From: Nissolia schottii
Lineage: Eukaryota > Streptophyta > Magnoliopsida > Fabales > Fabaceae
Assembly (NCBI GenBank): GCA_003254905.1
Contig: QANU01001010.1
Span: 1-64,000 of the forward strand
DNA length: 64,000 nt
Reading direction: 5' to 3'
The translations under genes and the position numbers were made by a program. This document shows positions 1-12,690 of this stretch, one piece after another (within the stretch, counting starts at the first letter, position 1; the number at the start of each line of letters is the position of its first letter). The notes beneath the pieces are model-generated. The model did not search any database. It saw only the letters and a program-made list of their open reading frames with translations, and was not told the DNA's origin.

Positions 1-2114
1 AAAGAAACATTCTATCCCAAAACAAAAAGAAGAAAAAAGAAAAGGGATAAGAAAAAGGAGAATGAAAGGGAAAGGAAACGAGAACAGAACAGGTGAAAAA
101 AAAGAAAATGGTTCTCATCGCTCTCTTAATTAGAAATATTTGCATATCCAGAAAAACCAATTTTCTTTGTAGCCTGGCCACATTACAACCCTTAAAAGTC
201 CTTTTGTGATCCATTGACTAACCATACTCTTAAATTGAATTATGAGGCAGGTAACAAATTTGAATTGTTGTGATACAATGGTGACAAATGAGCGAAACAC
301 TCACCCTAAATTGGTCCACTGACCATTGTGTGCATAAAGATAATTTCCTTGGTGAAAAAAACATTGGATAGAGTGATTTGTTTATGCTATTCAAGTGATT
401 GTGCATTTGACTTGTTTAAGGTTATTCTAGGGTGTCTCACATGGTCTTAAGCTTAAACTGTCTGAAACTTTTCAATTCATTGCAATAACCAATTGTTCAT
501 GAACATTGATCTCTTGTAAAATAATTCTACTACCTCTTGTTTGAGGACAAACAAGGTCTTAAGTCAGGGGGAGTGATAAGTGCCAAATTTACGCAATTCT
601 CACTTATTAAAATGGCACTTATCTATTACGTTTTTGTAAATTATCTAATTAAATCCTTATGTTTTGTAGGTTTTCTAATATATTTTGGAAGATGGATTCA
701 AGTATCAAAATAAAGAAATAATCCCTGAAGAATGGAAGCAAAGGGCATCAAAAGAAAAGAAGCAAAAATGATGATGGACAGCAAGTGCGCTCAGCGGACA
801 ACACACAAGCCCTCAGCGCTTGAGGATCCACCGCTCAGCGGATTAACCTTACCGCTCAGCGGTCAAAGCTTCTAGAATGAGTCTGCCGCTAGCATTTATT
901 GCGCCAGGCTGGAGCCACCACGAATCTCGGTGCCGCCCTACAAGCCGCAACAGCATTAACTGAAGCCGCGAAAGAGCCGCCATTTTAGACCTAACCGCTC
1001 AGCGGCGGTACCCTAACCGCTCAGCGGACCCCCCCAAAAATGCCTATAAATAGAGGGGCGGAGGCATTTAGAACCATTCTTCATCCCCCCTCCTTTACCA
1101 CTATTTTCGCCCATTCTCTTCCATTTCCTATACTTCCTTAAGCTAGGGTTAGGTAGGAAATTAGGGTTTAGAAGCTTTCCTTAACGGAAGTGCTGCAGGA
1201 TTGTCAACGGTTGTGAATCGTGGTGGACGTGTGGAGGCATTTTACCACCCTTCTCAACCAACCATTGCTCTAAACCCCTGTAAGTTGTAATCTATCCATG
1301 ACAATGGATAGCTAACTTCTTCTTTGTTGGGATTTGATGCGTTGTATTGCTTTAATGTATCCGTCTTGATTCATGAGTATGATTCTATGATGTTCTATGA
1401 TTTTTATGATTGATCTTGCACCTAACGCTAACTTTTGTTTAGTGCTTTGATTCTTAACCTGAGACTTACTTGTTTAAGTGAAAGCTATCCTAAGTAAGTT
1501 ACCAACCAAGTTAAGTTCAATCTTGCTATTCTTAAAGTTTGATTCAACGTTTAATGTTGTGGACGTAAGTTACCATCATTTAATCTGACCTAGATCAATT
1601 CATTTAGTTCTTAACCGCCATAACTGGAAACCAAGAACTAATCGCTTAAAACACCTGTATTACGTCAAGGTACTTCGTTAAATTTGTGCAAGGAAATTGG
1701 CAATCTAATAAAGGAACTTGTGATCTTAACATGCTCAAATGAGATGATTAAGTTAAGAACTGGTGGCGATAAAATCGAACGAACTCATAGATCATATTAA
1801 CTGAGTTATTGGTTACATTAAAAGTAATATTACAATTCAAATCCCAACATCTTTCTCTACCAACCTAAACTTAAGTTCATTAATCGTTTTATATTTTATT
1901 CTATCGTTTCTTTGTTAAATTTACTCAAACAAACCAATCACTTTCTATAAGCTTGAATTAGTATCAATCAAAGATCGTTGTTTTAATCACAATCTCTGTG
2001 GATACGATAATACCCGACTTTACTGCAATTGGATCCCTCGAGGATCTAAAAGCTTTAAAAAGGATATTTTAAATTAACGAGAGTACAAACCCATTACGGA
2101 AAAAGCTTTCATCA
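1..2114 (+). mobile_element. Athila-like gag-only LTR element, 3' end (H'), cut by window edge
   Basis: Positions 1-573 are the 3' non-coding internal region, ending in the purine-rich tract AAGTCAGGGGGAG at about 561-573. The LTR is 574-2114 (1541 bp), starting TGATAAGTGCC and ending GCTTTCATCA. The reverse complement of the same structure is seen at 4787-7010 in element H, so both belong to one family. The LTR has a TATA box (CTATAAATAG, about 1046) after a stretch rich in GCTCAGCGG motifs. The 5' part lies outside the window. No coding sequence is visible here. Confidence 0.8.
574..2114 (+). repeat. 3' LTR of Athila-like element H'
   Basis: The LTR has TG...CA ends and is directly preceded by a polypurine tract. 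It aligns end to end, as the reverse complement, with 4787-6420 and 10061-11682. Copies of GCTCAGCGG lie between about 788 and 1027. The 143 bp after it (2115-2257) are unassigned flank with a run of C at about 2229-2235. Confidence 0.82.
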
Positions 2115-4786
2115 CTTGTCTATGCTCAAGATTGCTTCTATCTTTATTCATTAGTAATTTGCATTGATACTTGGTGATTTATTGGCTTCAAAGCAAAGAT
2201 TTTAAAAATAACCTACATACCCAATTCACCCCCCCTCTTGTGTATTTGAAGCCACTTGGTAACATTTCGCATGATTAACATAAACAGGCCAATTATTTAG
2301 ACTGGAAAATTTAAGTATGAAATTTATTTTAAGAAGAATACCAGTCAACATAATGGTTTCGTAGTCTAACAGGATTTCGCAAGATTCGGACCGATTTTCG
2401 GTCGTCATTGAAAGTTAAATACGAGTCAAAGGTACCCGTAAAATGGAATTTTATGAAAGGAAAAATTACGAATACTGTAGAAAAAATTAAATACCTTCTT
2501 AGAATTATTTGCAAAATGTGTTTCTGTGTTTCTGTGTTTAAGTGATTTTTTGTGACTATTTTCAATCGTTACCAGAAATTAAGCACATATCGGCGGTATC
2601 TGTAAAATACATTCGTGTGAGAGAAAAATTATGCGTACCTAAGATTAATTTAAATTCCTCATTTTAAGTGTTTGGTTAATGCGTAATTATGTTTAGATAA
2701 TTGCTGCGTCGTTCGGTAATTTTTCGCACACGCGGTTACGTACGTAACCGAACAGTTAATGACTAAACACGAACCAATTTTTGATGAAAATACTTCAGCC
2801 TTGCACGGCTGAAATACTTCATTTCAGCACACCTCCCCATCAACAACTCCTCTTACACACTTAACATAAGCATACCTTACGCCATACCTTACACTATTCA
2901 CCCATCATTATACTTATTCTATTTTAATTAATTTCCCACAAAAACTGAAGCCATCAGCTCCCACCCTCCATCTGGATCTTCTTCTTCTTCACATTTTCTT
3001 TCCATAAGCATTTCCAAGGCCAAAAAGTCATAGCCATTAGCATCCATCACCACCTCCATTTTTCACTCGTGTTCCTTATTTCCCTAAGCCAAAACTGAAC
3101 CCTATAACCACTGATAGGTGTACTTTGCACCCTATTTTATTATTCTATAATTCAACATTGTATACTAAAAATGTGTAATTTTAATGCTTAATTAATATGT
3201 TTTTCACATTATCCTCTTTTGTGAGAAATTTAGAAAAATGCAATTTTAAGCACTACTTTATCTTAGAATTTAATGTGTAGATTTCTTTTGTTCTTTTTTA
3301 GTTTTCTATTTTTATTGCAGAAAATAAATTGTCAAGAGGATCATTGAAGATTTGAGGGAGAGTTGATAAGATATAAAATTTCAAAGAAGATATTTGAAGA
3401 AAATATTCAGACCAATAAATTCAAGATTAAATTCAAATTCAAAAAGATTTGGTCAAAGATTTGCTGAGGATTTTTTAATGCTGACTTTGCCACGGATTTT
3501 ACGCCAGGATGGAGATTGAATCTCGATTTAACCTCAACTACAAAGTTGTAGGTCTATTTCTTAGATTTAATTAAAGATTTGAATCACCTCAATCCGATAT
3601 CTGTAGGCGAAGTTATCACGATTTTAGTGACTGCTGTGCTGAAAGTACGGGATTTACTCCCACTTTAGGCCAATCCTCTAAAAATAAATATCCTCTCTCA
3701 ACAACTTGGAGAGAACTTCATACTCAGCCTCCACTTTCATTTTCTGCACTTTTCCTTTTATTTTATTGCACTTTAGGTTTATGTTAGCAGTGCTTAATTC
3801 TTAGTTCTTCAAGGATTGTTGGGGCGCTCGCATTGACAACGCAAGCTCCCAATTATTTGCGAATTCCTTTCGTTATTGTTTTCAAGTTTTGTTATTTCAA
3901 TCCTCTATTATTTTTCACTCTCTTCTTCTATTTATTTATTATGAGTTTTTATCCTCTACTCATGGAGGAGTAATTTCTTAATATCTTGCATGCGGTAACT
4001 CTAGATTAGGATTAATTCAAGGTCTTGTTGTAACACCCTGCTAACTGCCCACTTCCATGGTAGTAAGCAATGCTCACAGGGTTGTTAACCGTTGTGTCGG
4101 GTTACTTTCAGCCCTTACTTTTACTTCACAAATATCTTATACACGGAAATATGGACCATTTTGAAAATCCTTTGTGTGCTTTATCAATCTATAAACTAGG
4201 AGCTGTGTGTGATTAGAAGAATATATAGCAACAGTCGCTAATAACCGCAGTAGAATAGGAAGAGCATGTGTATATAGATATAATTACAACCAAGGTCCCA
4301 AAGCATAATTATACATAGCCATAGTAATAAGTATTTATACAAAGTGTAGAAAAGTCATATAACCTAGTACAAAACATGTAACGCCTTAGCGCGTCCGTTG
4401 TCAACTAGTTCCTGCTCCGATCCACCACCCTCGGTCGTCTACCATACGTCCCTTGGGTCGATCTCCTCGCTGTGCACACCTGGATCCATAACCGAGTGGG
4501 GGTGAGAACTCTTGGTCCTCAGTGGGGTTCCCTAGCATTACCTATTGTTCATTTTCTTGGTTATCCTCCAGGCTGTTCAGGGGGTCTCTATGTGACATCA
4601 TTACACTACCTCCCTACTTGTTATTATCCATTCTAGTCCTGAGCGGCCTTATCTAATTTACTAGGTCATCTAGGTTCTAATCTTTCCTTTACCTAACCTT
4701 GGCATCTGGGCATTCTCTATACTCTTATACTATACTCGTAGATCGTGTTCTATATTCTCATGCTATCTTCGTATCACGTGACCTAT

Positions 4787-6420
4787 TGATGAAAGCCTTT
4801 TTACCCACTTTCTAAGATCTTGACACAACTTAGGTTTTGTCACAATTATGCCAAGCTCGTAGAAGGCTTATCTGCGCTTTTGTCGTTCAAATTAAATTTA
4901 TATATATATATATATATATATATCCTACTTTACGGCTTTCAGATTCCAAAGGAATCCGATTGCAGTATAGTCGGGTATAGTCGAATCCACAGAGAGTTGC
5001 AAAAATACCGTTCTTGAGTTCGTTTAATTAAACAATGGAGTGAAGGATTTGATAATTTGTTTTACTAAACTAAATAAGTAAACAACATAAAATGTAAATA
5101 GGAAACAAATCAGAGGTAGTTCCGGAGCTTGTTGGGAATTTTAATCACATCATAGTTTCATGCATCCAGTTACTTATTACATAGAACTATCAATTGATTG
5201 CCCGCCACCAGTTCTTAACTTGTCATCACTTTCGCGCATGACAAGATCATAGGTTTCCTTTGTTAAACTGTCACTTTCGCACCCAAGCTTAACAAAATAC
5301 GCCAGCATTAATCTAGATGTTAAAACAGCTAACCTTAATTCCAGTTATGGCAACAAGATTAGATGAAGTGGTTTAGTTCCGACTTTAATGATTGTAATTG
5401 TTCGTTCACAACGTTCAAGCCTAGAATCTAGTTAAGCATAATGATTTTGATCTTAACTTGGTTATGATTTAATTAGCATAACTATCGTTCATCCAACTAA
5501 ATCCCAAATCAAGAATCAAAACATTAAACAAAGACTAGCATTAAGTGTAAAACCATTCAAGCAAATCATAAGAAAAGGATAGATTCATATGCAATAGTTA
5601 CATGGATACAAGCAAACTACAATAATGACCAAAATCCCAACAAAAAGAGGATTAGGAATCCATCTTACAAGAGTATCTCGGAGGCAAGGTTTAGGCACTT
5701 ACCATGACACGTGCTCACGCTATCATGGCCATGGCTTCGCCAAGCTTCCTCGATCTCCGGCTCCTTCACAAGCCTCGTCTTTGTTCCTAACCTAACCTAA
5801 ACTAAACTAAGCTTTAAAAATACAAGAAACTATGGAAGAATGGTGTTTTTGGGGGGGGGATTGGATGGTTTTCGAAGTGGTCTCGGCCTCCCTATTTATA
5901 GGAAAAATTTGGGGTCCATCGCTCAGCGGTTTTGGTACCATCGCTGAGTGATAAGCTCTGAATCGCTGGGCGGCGGCGCACTATCGCTGAGTGATTGTAC
6001 TTTTATGCGTCTTCATTAAATGCTCGGCAGCTTTTTCAGGGCGGCGCTGACGTGGCGTGGCGGCGCCAGGCTGGCTCCAGCTAGCGCAATAAATGCGTCG
6101 GCGCAAGTTGCTTGCCGACGTACCTTCGCTGGGCGATAAGTGTTATACCGCTGAGCGATTTGCTCTTGAGCGCTGAGCGATGTGTAGTTCCTCACTGAGC
6201 GGTGCCTCATCCAGAATCTTCTCTTTTAAGCTCTTTTCCAATTCTGCCCTTTTCTTCCTTTCTTCATGGGATTATTCTTTAATTAGGCTACTTGTATCCA
6301 TCTTCAAAATATATTAGAAATCCTACAAAATATGGGAAATTAATTAGATAATTTATTTAAAAATAGAACAGATAAGTGCCATTTTAATATGTCAATTCTG
6401 TGTAAATTGGGCACTTATCA
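4787..6420 (-). repeat. 3' LTR of element H
   Basis: It is 1634 bp with ends TGATGAAAGCC and CACTTATCA on the plus strand. It includes a TA microsatellite (about 4900-4923) that is shorter in the other LTR, and CGCTGAGCG-type motifs at about 5915-6200. The reverse complement of the TATA box (CTATTTATAG) is near 5892. It is followed by the polypurine tract of the minus-strand element (CTCCCCCTGACTT, from 6421). Confidence 0.87.
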
Positions 6421-8400
6421 CTCCCCCTGACTTAAGACCTTGTTTGTCCTCAAACAAGAGGTAGTAGAATTATTTTACAAAAGATCGATGCTTATAAACA
6501 ATCAGTTAATGAATTGAAATGTTTCAAACAGTTAAGCTTGAGACATTGTGAGACATAGAAGAACCTGAACAAGTCAAATGTACAATTACTTGAATAGCAT
6601 AAGCAAATCACTCTATCCGATGTCTTTTCCACCAAGGAAATTATCTTTATGTACACTATGGTCAGTGGACCAATTTGGGGTGAGTGTTTTCGCTCTATGT
6701 CACCATTGAATCACAATAATTTAAATTTGTTACCTGTCTCATCATTCAATACATAGTATGGTCATGCAAGGATCACAAAGGACTTTTAAGGGTTGTAATG
6801 GGGCTAGGATACAACGGAAATTGGTTTTTCTGGTTATGCAAATGTTTTCCATTTAAGAGAGCATTGAAAACCAACTTTCTTGTTGTCACCTGTTTTCTTC
6901 TCAACATTTTTTTCTTCGTTTTTCTTTTTCAACCCTTTTTCTCCTTGATTTTCTTTTGTCTTCTATCCCTTTTTCTTTTTCTTCATTTTGTTTTGGGATA
7001 GAATGTGTTCTTCTGCACTTCTTGTTTTTGTTCTTTTCATCTTTTCTTTCTTCCACTTTGGCTTACCCTTATCTCCCCCTGACTCGGATCTTTGCACATA
7101 ATCCAATTTGAATGCTCTCTTAATCTAGAAATTAAGGGAAGTCATTGTTTTTCTTTTTATGGCTCGGGGATTATGAACAAAAATTTTCTCATGTTAGGCT
7201 CAAATGGGGTGGCAAAGGATATTTCTAAGTAAAGGTTGGTTTTATTTGGCCAAGTGGGTTTAAATTCTAAAGAACAAAATGCCTTGATCATCTCATATTA
7301 TTTCCATACAATTATTAAAATTTAGAGACTCAAACAAATTCAATTGTGCGATTCTCTCTATCTCACTTAGTGTTTAGGTTCACTCCCTCACATGGCTACG
7401 TTTCATTTCCTTGATTTAAAAAAAACTTCTTCAAGGTTATGCTTATGCAAACAAGTATATCAATGCATATGAACATGTTCATGATATCTATGTATTCACA
7501 AAGGCCTAATATGGATACTTGAAACAAGTCAATTCATGATATATTTATGTTCATGCATCAAACCAAATAAAATAACCTACTACTTTGTTTTTAAACAAAC
7601 AAGTCTTTAAGCACATAATCTTAGTAAGGAAATTAATTAAATAAGGTGCTAGAAAATTAAAGTGCTCCCTGTTCATGGTGAATGTCTTGAAGTAGCCTCG
7701 TTGATGTAGTCTTTTCATAGTTGTTCAAGCTACTTCATCTTACTTCAATGTGTTGAGGAGATAGAGGCTCATCCTTCATTAGGAATCATGCTCTTCTTCC
7801 TCTAAAAGTGTGTCTCTCTTTGTTGTTTGTTAGGAATCTCATTTGGTTGTTCTCCGGCCTGCAAAAACAATCAAAGAAAATTTCCTTTCTTCCAAGTAGC
7901 ATTAGAGACATCATGTCTTTATTTTGAATCCTTTTGTAGACAGAATTCCCTACAATTGCGCACAGAATTTCCCACTTATTGTGGACAGAATTTCCCACTT
8001 CTTGTGGATTCAAAATAAAACATATTAAGGTGCTTTTTGAAAAGATTTTTTTCTTAAAAATTTCTTTTCATTTCTTAAACAAATAAGAATCCTTTTTCCA
8101 ATTAACTTATGCGCACTTTCCTCAAATTATTGTTAAAAGGTTAAAATCTGTCATTAGGTTTAGAGATCAAAAATGCTTCAAGTTTAGCTTAATTGAAAAG
8201 GATTAACATTTTCAAAATCCAAACTTAATTACAAGATTTTTAGAAAACCTTTATTTCTTTTTCACCATATTATAAAAGAAATGTTCTTAACACCTTAATT
8301 TAATTATCCTTCAAGATTAATAAACTACTAAATAATAAAAACTATTAATAAACTACTAAATAATAAAAAACTTACAAACTTCTGGGTTGCCTCCTAGACA
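6421..8400. other. Non-coding interior of element H
   Basis: There are about 2 kb between the polypurine tract and the gag region with no credible coding sequence. The first about 590 bp match the reverse complement of positions 1-573, so this stretch is shared by family members although it encodes nothing visible. The rest is AT-rich with T-rich runs (6860-7060). The position is where pol would lie in an autonomous relative. Confidence 0.6.
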
Positions 8401-8440
8401 GCGCTTTGTTTAATGTCGTTAGCCCGACGCATTTTTCCTT

Positions 8441-9733
8441 CTAGTTCCTTGCTTCATCATCAACCCTTCCCTCACGGCAAGAGTTCTTGGGGTTCAGCTC
8501 CGGATTAGCCGTAAATCTTCTTTTCTTCAATTCCGCCATATCATTAGCCAATTGTCCTAATTGTGTCTCCAAGTTCCTAATAGAGGCTTCGTTGTTCTTT
8601 TGATTTATCATTGATTGTTGCATAAATTGATTGAACGTTTCCTCTATTTTGGAACTTGAATGCATGGGAGGCTGATTTTGATACGGGCGGGGTGGTTGGT
8701 ACGGCGGTTGTGGAGCTCTGAATGATGGTCCGGCTTCTTGCCTCCATGGCTGATTGAAATTTTGATTCGGCCCCCTTTGGAAATTGTTTTGATAGGGTGG
8801 CCTTGGCTGGTTTTCAAGGAAGTGAACCTCTTCTTCCCTGAAATGACAAACACTAGACGGGTGATCGCCATTTCAAATTTCACATAAAAATACCTGTTGC
8901 CTTTTTGCATCACGGGCCTCTCGAATTTGCTTTGACAACTCGCTTAGGGCCTTTTTCACGTCGTCTATCTGTTGTTAGAGTTGCTTGTGTTGGGCAAGGA
9001 TGGCATCATTGGTTCCCAGCTCAAGCACTCCTCCTCTCCTAGGACCTCTGTTGTACTAGCCTTGTTGATCCATCAAGGCCATGGAATCATTAATAGAGAT
9101 GGCTTCCTCCGGTGTTTTGGACATGATTTGTCCATCGGCGGCAGCATCCAGCATCAGTTTGTGCTGTTATTGGAGTCCGTTGCGGAAGATATGGATTTGT
9201 GTGCGCGCATTAAACCCATGATTCTTACACTTTCTCAACATGGATTTGTAGCGTTCCCAGGCTTCACAGAGACTTTCTCCTGGAGCCTGCACAAATGTAG
9301 CAATAGCAGTTTTCAAATCCATAAATTTAGACTGAGAAAAGTACCTGGCACAAAACTTTTCCTCCAATTGATCCCAGTTTGACAAGATATTTTGTGGTTG
9401 GTCCAGCAACCACTCTTTAGCTTTTCCAATCAAGGTCAGGGGAAACATCCTTAAAAAGATGGATTCTTCCTTGGCCTCGGACATTCCCGCAGTCCCACAG
9501 AGTTCATAGAATTTCGTTAGATGAGCATACGGATCCTCATGATCCAAACCTGCAAAAGGGTTAGCATATAACAATTGAACCAAACCAGGTTGCATCTGAG
9601 GTTGTCTTTGAGCTCCAGTAGTTCTGCTCATTCTTATGATGTTTCTAGGGGTAAAGTTAACAAAACCCCTATTGTCACTGGCTCCTGTTGCGTTGCCAGT
9701 TCCAGCTCCACCAGCTCCAGTGGTTTCGGCCAT
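8441..9733 (-). pseudogene. Gag region of element H (Athila-like)
   Basis: The N-terminal part (9167-9733, 188 residues) opens with a Gly/Ala/Thr-rich leader. The retrotransposon gag core follows, with the recognisable words NPFAGLDHEDPYAHL, FLRMFPLTLIGKAKEWL and CARYFSQSKFMDLK. The C-terminal part (about 8441-8913) has a Gln/Asn-rich stretch and a coiled segment around LETQLGQLANDMAELKKR, as in Athila/Tat gag proteins. The product would form the virus-like particle. It is treated here as a fossil: it is degraded, with a few breaks, and no pol follows. Between 6421 and about 8400 the interior is non-coding. Confidence 0.78.
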
Positions 9734-10060
9734 GATTTCTTCTTGATTTGAAGAAGTTGATGATGAAGTTGTCTCTTACTCCTCTCTTTGCTTGGCTACG
9801 TGCTTTTTCTTCTTTTTCCTATTTCTTCTCGAAGTAGCTTCAATCTCAGGGTCAAACAACAATTGTTCTTTTGAAGTCTTACCTCGCAATTGCTAAGAAA
9901 ATTCACACTAGCCAAATAAGATCAAAACAAGAGTTCACAAAGTAACAAAATAGTTCAAAAATAAAGACTATACAATATTTTACAGATATTCACATTTGTT
10001 TAACTAACAAAACTCAAGCAATGTATTTTTGACGCAACTCCCTGGCAACGGCGCCAAATT

Positions 10061-11682
10061 TGATGAAAGCCTTTTTACCCACTTTCTAAGATCTTGACAC
10101 AGCTTAGGTTTTGTCACAATTATGCCAAGCTCGTAGAAGGCTTATCTGCGCTTTTGTCGTTCAAATTAAATTTATATATACATACTACTTTACGGCTTTC
10201 AGATTCCAAAGGAATCCGATTGCAGTATAGTCGGGTATAGTCGAACCACAGAGAGTTGCAAAAATACCGTTCTTGAGTTCGTTTAATTAAACAATGGAGT
10301 GAAGGATTTGATAATTGTTTTAATAATTAAATTAAGTAAATAACAACATAAAAGTAAATAGGAAACAAATCAGAGGTAGTTCCGGAGCTTGTTGGGAATT
10401 TTAATCACATCATAGTTTCATGCATCTAGTTACTTATTACAGAGAACTATCAATTGATTGCCCGCCACCAGTTCTTAACTTCTCATCACTTTCGCGCATG
10501 ACAAGATCACAGGTTTCCTTTGTTAAACTATCACTTTCGTATCCAAGCTTAACAAAATACACCAGCATTAATCCAGATGTTAAAACGGCTAACCTTAATT
10601 CCAGTTATGGCAACAAGATTAGATGAAGTGGTTTAGTTCCGACTTTAATGATTGTAACTGTTCGTTCACAACGTTCAAGCCTAGAACCTAGTTAAGCATA
10701 ATGATTTTGATCTTAACTTGGTTATGATTTAATTAGCATAACTATCGTTCATCCAACTAAATCTCAAATCAAGAATCAAAACATTAAACAAAGACTAGCA
10801 TTAAGTGTAAAACCATTCAAGCAAATCATAAGAAAAGGATAGATTCATATGCAATAGTTACATGGATACAAGCAAACTACAATAATAACCAAAATCCCAA
10901 CAAAAAGAGGATTAGGAATCCATCTTACAAGAGTATCTCGGAGGCAAGGTTTAGGCACTTACCATGACACGTGCTCACGCTATCATGGCCATGGCTTCGC
11001 CAAGCTTCCTCGATCTCCGGCTCCTTCACAAGCCTCGTCTTTGTTTCTAATCTAACCTAAACTAAACTAAGCTTTAAAAATACAAGAAACTATGGAAGAA
11101 TGGTGTTTTTGGGTGGGGGGGATTGGATGGTTTTCGAAGTGGTCCCGGCCTCCCTATTTATAGGCAAAATTTGGGGTCCATCGCTCAGCGATTTTGGTAC
11201 CATCGCTGAGCGATAAGCTCTGAATCGCTGGGCGATGGTGCACTATCGATGAGCGATTGTACTTTTACGCGTCTTCATTAAATGCTCGGCAGCTTTTTCA
11301 GGGCGGCGCTGACGTAGCGTGGCGGCACCAGGCTGGCTGCAGCTGGCGCAATAAATGCGCCGGCGCAAGTTGCTTGCTGACGTACCTTCGCTGGGCGATA
11401 AGTGTTGTACCGCTGAGCGATTTGCTCTTGAGCGCTGAGCGATGTGTAGTTCCTCGCTGAGCGATGCCTCGTCCAGAATCTTCTCTTTTAAGCTCTTTTC
11501 CAATTCTGCCATTTTCTTCCTTTCTTCATGGGATTATTCTTTAATTAGGCTACTTGCATCCATCTTCAAAATATATTAGAAATCCTACAAAATATGGGAA
11601 ATTAATTAGATAATTTGTTTTAAAATAGAACAGATAATTGCCATTTTAATATGTCAATTCTGTGTAAATTGGGCACTTATCA
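10061..11682 (-). repeat. 5' LTR of element H
   Basis: It is 1622 bp and collinear with 4787-6420, with scattered substitutions and small indels. The tRNA-Asp-type primer site lies just to its left (about 10035-10058). CGCTGAGCG/GCTCAGCG motifs recur at about 11180-11465, and the reverse-complement TATA box is near 11155. Confidence 0.87.
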
Positions 11683-12094
11683 CCTATCTAAAGGCCGTCT
11701 TATGGAACCGTGGTCTCTTGACGTTGCCTTTGCACATACACATCCTGAACATGTTCTATATACATAATCATCCACATATTCCATGCACATATCACATACA
11801 CATATCGTCATGTCCATTTAGCATATATATATCATACCTTCGTATCACGTAGACATATCATATTCATGCCTGAGGTCGACTTGCCTGGAGGCAGCCTCCT
11901 CCATATCATATCATGTTCATATTCAAATAGCACCTCTACATATCATTGCCTTTACGTATCATATTGACATATCATTAGCACATATACATACCATTCCTAT
12001 TCATGTGTCATAGTATATTCATATTTCATGTATGTATCATATGCACGTGTCATGTTCATGTATGGCATATTGAATGCTTGTGGGTTCCGCTTGC

Positions 12095-12290
12095 CCGGGG
12101 GCAGCGTCCTCCGTGTCGTGTACATGTCATGTCTGTATGCATGTATGGCATGCATGAGGAAATCCACTCGCCCCATGGCGGTGTCCTCCCTATCATGTAA
12201 ATGCTTGAGGAAATCTACTCGCACCATGGCGGCGTCCTCCATATCATGTAAATGCTTGAGGTCTGCTCGCCCTATGGCGGCGTCATCCAT
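12095..12290. repeat. Minisatellite in LTR G
   Basis: About four copies of a roughly 50-bp unit with the core ATGGCGGCGTCCTCC and the word AAATGCTTGAGG. The copies diverge and the left one is partial. They occupy the middle of the LTR. Confidence 0.7.
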
Positions 12291-12508
12291 ATCATGTCAA
12301 TGTCATGTTTGCATGTTCGTGTCATGTTATGGTCGTGTCATATGCATGTCATAACACCGTGTGCATATCAGTTTATCCCGTACATTTAGCAATGCATAAA
12401 GTCATATCCATTCATACATCAGCAAAGCATAATCCTATACAATGATCTAAGTTTCTACACTTGTTTGAACATGTAGAAAAGCTAAAATCTCAAGTGCTAT
12501 AGCTGTCA

Positions 12509-12690
12509 TTCGAAGGACTAGCCGAGTAATTCGAATGACACTAAAAATTTGCTCCCGGTTTATGATTTTAGCAGTGTCATTCGAATGAGCATCAGTTCAT
12601 TCGAATGAACTGCTCAAAAAGTGCAAGAACGCGTAATTTTTAGGCTCATTCGAATCCCAGTGGTAGCGTATTCGAATGAGCTTGCGAAAA
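12509..12690. repeat. Dispersed TTCGAA palindromes in LTR G
   Basis: At least five copies of CATTCGAATG or close variants, spaced 15-70 bp. Several extend to longer palindromes such as GTTCATTCGAATGAAC (12595-12610). The same motif type fills the matching part of LTRs J and A. Confidence 0.72.

Larger units (their letters stand above)
4787..11682 (-). mobile_element. Athila-like non-autonomous LTR element H (gag only, TR-GAG type)
   Basis: Two direct LTRs (4787-6420 and 10061-11682) enclose a 3640-bp interior. The whole is flanked by an exact 5-bp duplication CCTAT (4782-4786, 11683-11687). The primer site next to the right LTR reads TGGCGCCGTTGCCAGGGA on the minus strand, matching the 3' end of plant tRNA-Asp as in Athila elements. 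A polypurine tract abuts the left LTR. The interior encodes gag only; no protease, reverse transcriptase or integrase is seen. The LTRs are near-identical by eye (mid-90s percent or better), so it is the youngest layer of this nest. The gag region looks broken in a few places. Confidence 0.85.

Noticed and set aside
4895-4923. A TA microsatellite as a possible origin or regulatory site.
   Set aside because: It is simple-sequence expansion in one LTR of H; the other LTR has a short version at the same place.
4820-9382. Several short plus-strand frames in element H.
   Set aside because: They are shadows of the minus-strand gag region or of LTR sequence.
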